Positions 1 to 6,182 of a stretch of DNA of 15,215 nt are shown here, piece after piece. Position numbers and translations under genes: made by a program. The notes under the pieces were generated by a model, which searched no databases, was not told the origin of the DNA, and saw nothing but the letters and a program-made list of their open reading frames with translations. Source of the stretch: Fibrobacter sp. (GTDB taxonomy: Bacteria; Fibrobacterota; Fibrobacteria; Fibrobacterales; Fibrobacteraceae); contig JAAYXQ010000016.1 in the NCBI GenBank assembly GCA_012515825.1, positions 1-15,215 on the forward strand. Direction: 5' to 3'. Numbering within the stretch: the first letter of the stretch is position 1; each line of letters starts with the position of its first letter.

Positions 1-73
1 GCCAGCAGGTCATTATGTGATTCGAATGAAGCAAGGTTCAATGGTAAATTATCAAAAATTTATCAACCGCTAA
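1..73 (+). CDS. 3' end of a T9SS-sorted secreted protein (partial)
   Basis: The frame starting at base 2 reads 23 residues and stops with TAA at 71-73. The peptide contains A-G-H-Y-V-I-R-M and ends Q-K-F-I-N-R. This matches the last two strands of the type-A sorting domain of type IX secretion (family pattern: a-G-x-Y-x-V-R-h, then a basic K-h-h-h-K/R ending). The protein is therefore probably exported through T9SS and anchored or released at the cell surface. Its catalytic or binding part lies outside the window, so its function is unknown. A terminator follows directly. The other frame open here runs on to a stop at about 88 and encodes nothing family-like. Confidence 0.75.
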   Translation, partial: PAGHYVIRMKQGSMVNYQKFINR

Positions 74-94
74 TGAATCTTAAATAAATAAACG

Positions 95-128
95 AAAGAG
101 CCTAGTATTTTATTGGGCTCTTTTTTTT
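95..128 (+). terminator. Rho-independent terminator of the upstream gene
   Basis: AAAGAGCC at 95-102 pairs with GGCTCTTT at 116-123 across a 13-nt loop, and the T-run continues to 128. It sits about 20 nt after the stop codon at 73 and ends the upstream unit. Confidence 0.85.
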
Positions 129-335
129 GTTCAATGAATAGTCTTATGAATAATGATAATTGCGACTGCTGATTTCTTAAAACAGCGAAAAAGATCATTT
201 TTTTTTGAAAAAGAAGGGAAAATATTTCATCATTTCATGTTGATTAAAATAGACATTATTTTTTAAATCTCTGTTTTTAATTTTTAATTATAATTGGCTC
301 CGTTGGACAATCTTGTCCATATCAGGAGAAAATAA
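129..335 (+). promoter_or_regulatory. Leader and promoter region of the astacin gene
   Basis: There is no gene here. A perfect TATAAT lies at 289-294, but no good -35 hexamer sits at the usual distance, so the promoter is only partly supported. The transcript would start near 300 and begin with the inverted repeat at 304-319. A strong ribosome binding site AGGAGAA at 324-330 lies 5 nt before the ATG at 336. The stretch 130-285 is A/T-rich and holds nothing else I can name. Confidence 0.5.
304..319 (+). repeat. 7-bp inverted repeat in the 5' leader
   Basis: TGGACAA-TC-TTGTCCA is a perfect 7+7 inverted repeat with a 2-nt centre. It lies just downstream of the TATAAT box and just upstream of the ribosome binding site. 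It could be an operator for a dimeric regulator or a small hairpin protecting the 5' end of the mRNA. No regulator gene lies nearby. Confidence 0.5.
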
Positions 336-1748
336 ATGATACAATTATTTATTAAACGGAGCCTAGTTCTTGCTATGTTCTTGTCTTTATTCGTGGCTTG
401 TTCATCGGAGATTACTCCAGTTCAAGCAGAAAATTCAAATACAGATACAAATGATCAAACTGATGCTGTAGCGGATGTAATTCAGTTAGAAGACGGAAAT
501 TTTCTAGTAGAAGGGGATATGATTTTCACTGCAGAACAGCTTGTTTCTTCTAATGTCCTAAAAAAAGGAAATGCTCAAAGTGCCTTATTTAGAGTGAATA
601 ATTATGAATGGGGGCCGAATGCAGTTATTGAATATTATTTTGTTCCAGCAAACTCTTCTTTAAATCTTGTCTCAATGAGCACAAATGAAAAAAGAGAATT
701 TGCACGAGCATTAAAAGATTTATCTAATGGAGCAGCTATAAGTTTTAAGGAAGTTTCTACCCCAAGTACTCATACTGTATATGTCTATAAACACAAGGGA
801 GATATATCTTCCTTGTGTGGCAGAAGAAATAAAGCTTCATGTGCCTCAGTTGGTAAGGTAAGTTCTATTGGAAAACAAAATTATATGAGGTTTTCTGAAG
901 ATGATTTTAGTACATGTACTTCAGTTTTAACATATCGTACTTTTTTTCATGAAATGACTCATGTTTTAGGCTTTATTCATGAACATCAGCGAAATGACCG
1001 TGGGAGGCATGTAACCCTTAGTGTCTTTGGTTCTGATTTTGATAAAGAGACTGGAAACACCTTGGATACTCCTTTTGATATGGCGTCCATTATGATGTAT
1101 GATCTTCCATATGTTCAGGTTAAGCAAGGAAAAGAAGAGGTCTATGATTGGATGGGTGGGTTACCGTTACCAAGTCCTTATGATGGACTTGCTCGTAAGC
1201 GTGTTTATGGCTTTGAAAGCGAAACACAAAACCTATATTCAATTAGACATATCAGTGGAAAATATTTATGCCGTAGTACGACTGGTGAGAATGCCTCTCT
1301 CCTATTAAAAACAACTAAGTCAAGTCTTTGTATATGGGATATCACCAGTGGAAGTCTTAATCTTGGGCAAACATCTCAATATAGTGGTATTGTATTGGAT
1401 CATAATTTTGCAACAACAATTCGTTCTACAGAAACAACTCGTCAGGGTTTCGGAATTTATCTTGGATATGGTACCAAATTAGGCCTATCTGTGCAAGGCT
1501 CGCTTAGATATGCATCAAAGTGGATACCTATAATAAGTTTCTATACAGGAGGATATATTAATTTATGGAATCCATTAGGCTATTGCTTAACCGTTTCAAA
1601 TGATAAATTAACGGTTAATTCGTTATATTGTAGCGAAGATGATGTCTGGTATCGATTAGAGTATGCTGGTGGATTTGGTGAAATAATAAAAGATACTAAT
1701 TATAACTGGTCACTAGTTCCTGAATGGAATACCAAGGTACCGTACTAA
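336..1748 (+). CDS. Astacin-family (M12A) zinc metalloprotease lipoprotein
   Basis: A secreted zinc endopeptidase of 470 aa. An N-terminal hydrophobic segment ends in F-V-A-C with Cys22, a lipobox, so it is probably a lipoprotein. Residues 205-222 read HEMTHVLGFIHEHQRNDR, the full astacin zinc signature (His205, Glu206, His209, His215). S-I-M-M-Y at 251-255 is the Met-turn with its tyrosine. A V-E-G-D motif at 58-61 resembles the F-x-G-D of astacin propeptides, whose aspartate caps the zinc. Mature enzyme probably begins around residues 80-85, before the W-G-P-N-A-V-I-E-Y segment. The C-terminal 170 residues hold three stretches ending near Trp334, Trp396 and Trp438, two with Cys pairs. This suggests a beta-trefoil, ricin-like lectin module, but weakly. 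The start is fixed by AGGAGAA five nt upstream. The gene stands alone between two terminators. Natural substrate is unknown; surface protein processing or scavenging is likely. Confidence 0.9.
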   Translation: MIQLFIKRSLVLAMFLSLFVACSSEITPVQAENSNTDTNDQTDAVADVIQLEDGNFLVEGDMIFTAEQLVSSNVLKKGNAQSALFRVNNYEWGPNAVIEYYFVPANSSLNLVSMSTNEKREFARALKDLSNGAAISFKEVSTPSTHTVYVYKHKGDISSLCGRRNKASCASVGKVSSIGKQNYMRFSEDDFSTCTSVLTYRTFFHEMTHVLGFIHEHQRNDRGRHVTLSVFGSDFDKETGNTLDTPFDMASIMMYDLPYVQVKQGKEEVYDWMGGLPLPSPYDGLARKRVYGFESETQNLYSIRHISGKYLCRSTTGENASLLLKTTKSSLCIWDITSGSLNLGQTSQYSGIVLDHNFATTIRSTETTRQGFGIYLGYGTKLGLSVQGSLRYASKWIPIISFYTGGYINLWNPLGYCLTVSNDKLTVNSLYCSEDDVWYRLEYAGGFGEIIKDTNYNWSLVPEWNTKVPY

Positions 1749-1785
1749 ATCGCACTTCTAAAACACAATTATTGATACTAATAAA

Positions 1786-1815
1786 AAAATCGCTAGACTC
1801 TTGTCTAGCGATTTT
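1786..1815. terminator. Bidirectional terminator between convergent genes
   Basis: AAAATCGCTAGAC (1786-1798) pairs perfectly with GTCTAGCGATTTT (1803-1815) around a 4-nt loop. A-run and T-run flank both sides. It can therefore stop the astacin transcript on the plus strand and the GH5 transcript on the minus strand, whose stop codon is 24 nt away. Confidence 0.9.
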
Positions 1816-1839
1816 TGCTTTATTGGAAAATAAAAATAT

Positions 1840-2976
1840 TTATTTCAGCAAAGCATCCAGAGTTTGAGTTTCCCAAGTTTTTGTTGTTTTATCAAATATT
1901 TCATAACCACCAACGTTTGCAAAACCCCAATAGTTCCAACTAAAGCCTCTTTCTGCAGCAAGAGAGACAAAATGTTTTGTCCACCGTACTCTTGATGAAA
2001 TACCTCCGCATGCAGTCGCTCCAAATTCACCAATATTAATAGGTAAACCGCCAGGATAATGTTGATTGGCTAAGGAGATTATTTTATCAAAGTCCTCTTT
2101 CATTTTTTGCTTTTCGGCGGAGATCCCTTCCCATAAAATGGTGTCTTCGGGGCATTGATAGTTTTCACCTTGTAAAGCATAGGAGGCAGGTTGATAATAG
2201 TGAGGTGTAAAAATGATGTTCCCGTCAGCAGGTAATTGTGTATAGGTAAGACCAGAATAACTATTCCATGGATATGATCCATACATTAAAGTTCGTCCTG
2301 GATTTGTGGCTCTAATAATAGGGTGTGTTTGAGCAATGATTTTATTATGACTTTCTCTAGAAATGCCAAATACAGGTTCATTTAGAATTTCAAAAGCAAG
2401 CATTTTATTGTCTACATCAGCAAAATAAGCGGCTATTTGCTGCCAAATGGCAACAATGCGCTCTATATGCATGTTTTCGTTTACTGGATTTGGAACTCCA
2501 CCAGCAAGGGTGTCACCTCTAAAAGATTCATGATGATGAATATTAATGATGGCCACAAGATTATTTGCATTAATCCAGCCAACCACTTCTTTGACTCTGG
2601 CTAAATAAACAGGGTCTATCGTATAAGGTGCTGCTTTTTCAGCATCTCTATCCCAACGGACAGGCAAACGAATAGAGTTAAAGCCTTTACTCGCTATTTC
2701 TTCTATTTGATATAATTCTATTGGGCCTGCACCCCAACAAGATTCACAAGTAGCATCAAAGGTATTACCCATGTTGATGCCTCTACCTATTCTAGCATTC
2801 ATTGCTTGTCCAAGAGAATAATCTATGACAATAGGCGAACTAGAAGAAACGGGCTCCTGTGAAGAGGAACTAGTATTTATAGGGCCAACAATATTGCCTT
2901 TGCCATCAGATTGAGAACAACCCATTAAAGCAGCAAAGGACATAAATAAGAGTATTTTAGCGTGTTTTTTTATCAT
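1840..2976 (-). CDS. GH5-family endoglucanase lipoprotein
   Basis: A 378-aa glycoside hydrolase predicted to cut beta-1,4-glucans (cellulose or mixed-linkage glucan) by a retaining mechanism. The signal ends in L-M-G-C with Cys20, a clear lipobox, followed by a serine-rich linker (about 35-48). The (beta/alpha)8 catalytic domain spans about 55-378. It has R-G-I-N-M-G-N-T near 65-72, S-I-R-L-P-V with Arg103, H-H-H at 147-149, and E-I-L-N-E-P with acid/base Glu200. T-P-H-Y-Y with His259 follows, then I-G-E-F-G with nucleophile Glu317 and the substrate tryptophan region S-W-N-Y-W at 346-350. All key residues are present. No carbohydrate-binding module or T9SS tail is present. Subfamily (GH5_2/4-like) and true substrate cannot be settled by eye; xyloglucanase or mannanase remain possible. 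Unlike its neighbours it has no visible Shine-Dalgarno sequence before the ATG. It is divergent from the CBM/barrel operon. Confidence 0.92.
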   Translation of the reverse strand: MIKKHAKILLFMSFAALMGCSQSDGKGNIVGPINTSSSSQEPVSSSSPIVIDYSLGQAMNARIGRGINMGNTFDATCESCWGAGPIELYQIEEIASKGFNSIRLPVRWDRDAEKAAPYTIDPVYLARVKEVVGWINANNLVAIINIHHHESFRGDTLAGGVPNPVNENMHIERIVAIWQQIAAYFADVDNKMLAFEILNEPVFGISRESHNKIIAQTHPIIRATNPGRTLMYGSYPWNSYSGLTYTQLPADGNIIFTPHYYQPASYALQGENYQCPEDTILWEGISAEKQKMKEDFDKIISLANQHYPGGLPINIGEFGATACGGISSRVRWTKHFVSLAAERGFSWNYWGFANVGGYEIFDKTTKTWETQTLDALLK

Positions 2977-3195
2977 AGATATAAACTAAATTAGTTAATT
3001 AAAGAAAAAAATATTTAACAATCAAGAAAAGTATACTTTTGTAGACAGTTCTTATAGGCAAAATAAAGGCAAAAAACAAAATTAATCTATATTTTGACTC
3101 GAAGCCGTAGTTATTTCATTCTTTTTTTTGTTTGAATTCATTCTTTGATTTAAACAGAAAAGAGGTTAAATTACTGCATGACTGGAGATCTTTTT
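2977..3195. promoter_or_regulatory. Divergent promoter region of GH5 and the CBM/barrel operon
   Basis: No gene is supported in this spacer. It contains a perfect palindrome (3027-3040), a direct repeat (3031-3046) and a TATAGG box at 3053-3058 facing the operon. A second possible plus-strand -35, TTGACT at 3094-3099, has only a poor -10. Toward GH5, TTGATT (complement of 3020-3025) with an A/T-rich -10 near 2997-3002 is a weak candidate. The leader from about 3065 to the operon start is roughly 130 nt with no clear hairpin. Confidence 0.45.
3027..3046. promoter_or_regulatory. Putative operator: 14-bp palindrome plus GTAKAC direct repeat
   Basis: AAAAGTATACTTTT at 3027-3040 is a perfect 14-bp palindrome. 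Its core GTATAC (3031-3036) is followed by GTAGAC (3041-3046), exactly 10 bp on, which is one helical turn. The same pair of hexamers with the same 10-bp phase, in reverse order, lies upstream of the GH8 gene at 13719-13734. This makes a shared binding site plausible. The regulator is unknown. Confidence 0.45.
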
Positions 3196-3924
3196 ATGCG
3201 ATTACCTTCTTTTGTAATTACAACAATTTTTTTAGCATCGGCGACGTTTGTCTCTGCTAGTTTTAATGACTATCGTGATCGTGATGCTACACGTTTTACC
3301 CCAAAAGAGCCAAAACCATTTAGGCAGGATAAAGATGTCGCGTCGATTGTGATGCGAGAAGGTATTCCTAGAGGTGGTGGATACACTTATCAATACCCTA
3401 GAGAAAATCCAGAACCAATTATGACTGATGTCGCTGGTGCGATGCAAGGCGACTTAGCTATGCAGATTGAATTAATTGCAAGCGATTACTCTGGTGTTGC
3501 TATCTGTATTGCGGGCTCTGTTGATTTAACTCCATACTATGAAGAAGGAGTTCTTGAATTTTGGATCAAAGGTAACGAAGGCGGCGAAAACGCTTTGTTT
3601 GTTCTTGTAGATGATGGCGTCAAGAGCAATGGTGAATCCGCACAAGTCAAATTGCGTTCAAAAAGCTTTGGTGATATCACTAAAGAATGGAAAAAATTCA
3701 CAATTCCTCTAAAAACTTTTGGAAAAACAGGAGTTTATTGGGACAGCAAGAATGCACGTGAAGTGATTCTTCCATTTGCTTGGAGTAATTTTAAGGGCTT
3801 CCGTTTAGAGGTTCGTGCTGATGAAAATAGTGCATTTAAAGTTTGGATTGATGATGTTGTGATCAAAAAAGTTGGGCCAGAATATCAAGGTCCAAGTGGT
3901 TATCCGTTCCGCAACGAGTTTTGA
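3196..3924 (+). CDS. Secreted CBM11-like carbohydrate-binding protein
   Basis: A 242-aa exported protein, first gene of the operon. I choose ATG 3196 because GGAG at 3184-3187 sits 8 nt before it and a good signal peptide then begins at once (cleavage near A-T-F-V-S-A-S). ATG 3178, 18 nt upstream, would add M-T-G-D-L-F and has a worse site. After a charged, proline-containing stretch, residues from about 75 to 225 look like a beta-sandwich binding module of the CBM11/galactose-binding type. The supporting segments are G-V-L-E-F-W-I-K-G, W-K-K-F-T-I-P-L-K-T-F, I-L-P-F-A-W, G-F-R-L-E-V and F-K-V-W-I-D-D-V-V-I. No enzyme domain or T9SS tail follows, so the whole protein is a binding unit. CBM11 members bind cellulose and mixed-linkage beta-glucan. 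From memory, a CBM11-like protein is among the cellulose-bound surface proteins of Fibrobacter succinogenes. Family assignment by eye only. Confidence 0.75.
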   Translation: MRLPSFVITTIFLASATFVSASFNDYRDRDATRFTPKEPKPFRQDKDVASIVMREGIPRGGGYTYQYPRENPEPIMTDVAGAMQGDLAMQIELIASDYSGVAICIAGSVDLTPYYEEGVLEFWIKGNEGGENALFVLVDDGVKSNGESAQVKLRSKSFGDITKEWKKFTIPLKTFGKTGVYWDSKNAREVILPFAWSNFKGFRLEVRADENSAFKVWIDDVVIKKVGPEYQGPSGYPFRNEF

Positions 3925-3935
3925 TGAGGTTTTTA

Positions 3936-6170
3936 ATGTATAAGCAATTATTTTATGTAGCGCTATTTCTTTTGTCTACAGTTTCATGGGCGGCTCCTGA
4001 ATCGTCAAAGGAACAACTAGACCGTGTAGATGCTCGTTTAGATTCCTTGGGTGAATATGCTTCTTCAACTATTGTTGGAAAAGATGACGCTCCAGTGGCT
4101 ATCTCTGGTGACATGACTGTTCGATTCAAACATTCTGATTATTACGAAGAATCAAAATTGCAAAAAGATGATCGTGTACGAACAAAAGTGGAATCAGCCT
4201 TAAATGTCGGCATTGTAGTTTCACCATCTTCTTTTTTAAGCGTATTTTCAAATTTGTATTTGCCTTTTGACTTTTCTGGTTATTTCCAAAATGAAAATGC
4301 ATATGACCCTAATTCAGGTGATTTTAATTCACCAGAACGAGTGCCATTTGCTCATTGGACTGATTATTACGGTGTTGCAGTTAATGAAAATATGCTTGCT
4401 GGTATGGACGTTCGTGCAGGTCAATTTGGTGCTACTTTCAAAGCTGGTGGTGTCATGTGGGCAAATGCAAGTCCTCTCACCATGTGGGAACGAGAAACAA
4501 TGGCTCGCTTTTTATCTCAATATGAACTTTTTGAAGATGAGAAAGTGGTGAGCACATACTATAAAGAAAAAAGTTTTGCTCCAGTAAAAGAAGGCGGACG
4601 TGCATTTTGGACTAATCGTTCTTTTGGTGGATTATTCTTAGATGTTCATACCCTTCCTTGGGACATGACTGCTCAATTTATGCTTTCTCAACCAATGGAC
4701 ATGGATATTGGAACTCGTGATGGTACACGAATGTTAGGTGGTCAACCTGGCGAATTAGAAATGGTGGGTACATACGATTTTGCAGGTATGGTTTATCATG
4801 GACGTGTCGCTAAAGAAAAAATTAAAATCGCTGGCTCTGATATGACTCTTGGTGTCAACTATTTGGGAGTCGACTTTGAAAATACAGTGATTTACGAACT
4901 AGAATATAGTTACAAGGATGTGAATGGAAATCCATATATTACAGATAATCATATTGCATCTATTGATGTAAAGGGTAATTTAACTCAAAAATTATTCTTA
5001 ATGCTTGATGTGGCTTTGAGTTGGGATGACTCTACCTTGTTTAATCGAATTGAATCCACTGAAATGGCCTCTAATTATGAAAAAGATTTTTTTAGAACAT
5101 CTTCTTCTACTCCTTCTTTGGGCTTATATGTAAAAGCACAAAGTAAACATTGGAAACCAATTACAGTCGAAGCTGTTTATTTACCTAAGGACTTTTTCTC
5201 TCCATTTGGGATGACTGATCCATCACGCTTTCGTTCATGGAGACAAGACGAATTTTATATTGGTGCAGGAACTTTCCGTTATGGGCCTAATATGTTAGGT
5301 GCAAACGTGAAATTTGAGCCTCAATTTAATAGAGGTCATTTCGATCTTCAATATGGTATTCATAAGCAGATTGAAGAAGGAGATGATGTCATCAACTTCA
5401 AGTATAATTTGAATGGACGAGCTATGTGGGAATCTTCAAATTCTTGGACAAAACACAAGCCTCTGTTCAATGCCGATTCGGGTAATGGTACTTCTGATGC
5501 TCGCTATACAGCTCGTATCGCAGGCACCGTTTCAGAGAAATTAAATAATCAAAAAGGTGGCCTTCGTGGCGGAACATGGGAAATGTGGGATGCTTTTGTT
5601 CCTTATGAAAATGCAGAGGCTGCTGCTACCAATAAAATTCCTCGCCATGTCAAGTGGAATTCGACTTTAGTGATAGATGCGGGTTACGATATAAGTCACT
5701 GGCTTCATACAGATCGTAACGTCATGATGGCCGTATATGCTGCTTTATCAGGAGTATCTACCACATTTGCTCCATTAGCTTTGAGTGAAACGCAAAAAGA
5801 CATGTTGATGTGGAGTTTATTTGTTCAATCAGAACCTGCAGTCGCTATCACTCCAAACCTCCATGGTGTTTTGGTTTTTGGCTTTGAAACTTTCCGTGCA
5901 GAACAAGCTTATGTAAGGCGTACTTTACCCTCTGGATTACCAACACAGGGTTCAAGTTATACAGCAGCATATAAAAACGGGGCTTATTTCTATGAACATG
6001 CTCCAATTAATATAGTGCAAACGGCGATTGGCTTCGGTTTAGATTGGGATTTTACAGCTCGTGCTGGTTTACATTTCCGATATAAGTGGATGACAAATAC
6101 AGATCAAACCGTTTCAGACAATGATTGGAAGGGGCATTACTTCCAAGCTGAAACAAAGATGTGGTTCTAG
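3936..6170 (+). CDS. Outer-membrane beta-barrel protein, first of three paralogs
   Basis: A 744-aa exported protein of no family I can name. ATG 3936 is chosen because GAGG at 3926-3929 lies 6 nt before it. It gives a clean signal peptide cut after S-W-A (residue 19). ATG 3924, overlapping the previous stop, and TTG 3921 are alternatives. A short heptad-like helix (about 23-42, E-Q-L-D-R-V-D-A-R-L-D-S-L) precedes I-S-G-D-M-T-V at 56-62, where a long run of alternating polar and aromatic strands begins. The protein ends in K-M-W-F, a typical terminal phenylalanine beta-signal for Bam-dependent insertion. S-P-L-T (179-182) and Y-E-L-F (196-199) match the two downstream barrels, but the sequence is the most diverged of the three. 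The fold suggests a porin-like channel or a surface scaffold. Next to CBM and GH18-like genes it probably serves polysaccharide binding or uptake. Confidence 0.75.
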   Translation: MYKQLFYVALFLLSTVSWAAPESSKEQLDRVDARLDSLGEYASSTIVGKDDAPVAISGDMTVRFKHSDYYEESKLQKDDRVRTKVESALNVGIVVSPSSFLSVFSNLYLPFDFSGYFQNENAYDPNSGDFNSPERVPFAHWTDYYGVAVNENMLAGMDVRAGQFGATFKAGGVMWANASPLTMWERETMARFLSQYELFEDEKVVSTYYKEKSFAPVKEGGRAFWTNRSFGGLFLDVHTLPWDMTAQFMLSQPMDMDIGTRDGTRMLGGQPGELEMVGTYDFAGMVYHGRVAKEKIKIAGSDMTLGVNYLGVDFENTVIYELEYSYKDVNGNPYITDNHIASIDVKGNLTQKLFLMLDVALSWDDSTLFNRIESTEMASNYEKDFFRTSSSTPSLGLYVKAQSKHWKPITVEAVYLPKDFFSPFGMTDPSRFRSWRQDEFYIGAGTFRYGPNMLGANVKFEPQFNRGHFDLQYGIHKQIEEGDDVINFKYNLNGRAMWESSNSWTKHKPLFNADSGNGTSDARYTARIAGTVSEKLNNQKGGLRGGTWEMWDAFVPYENAEAAATNKIPRHVKWNSTLVIDAGYDISHWLHTDRNVMMAVYAALSGVSTTFAPLALSETQKDMLMWSLFVQSEPAVAITPNLHGVLVFGFETFRAEQAYVRRTLPSGLPTQGSSYTAAYKNGAYFYEHAPINIVQTAIGFGLDWDFTARAGLHFRYKWMTNTDQTVSDNDWKGHYFQAETKMWF

Positions 6171-6182
6171 TCAGAGGTGTTT

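Noticed and set aside
166..187. GCTG...CAGC hairpin upstream of the astacin gene
   Set aside because: Only a 4-bp stem plus a mismatch; no T-run or conserved context.
1099..1308. Short plus-strand frame inside the astacin gene
   Set aside because: It overlaps the Met-turn region of the real gene in another frame and has no start signal.
3178..3195. Upstream ATG extension of the CBM11-like gene
   Set aside because: It would put a Met-Thr-Gly-Asp extension before the signal peptide and its AGAGG is 12 nt away; ATG 3196 has better spacing.
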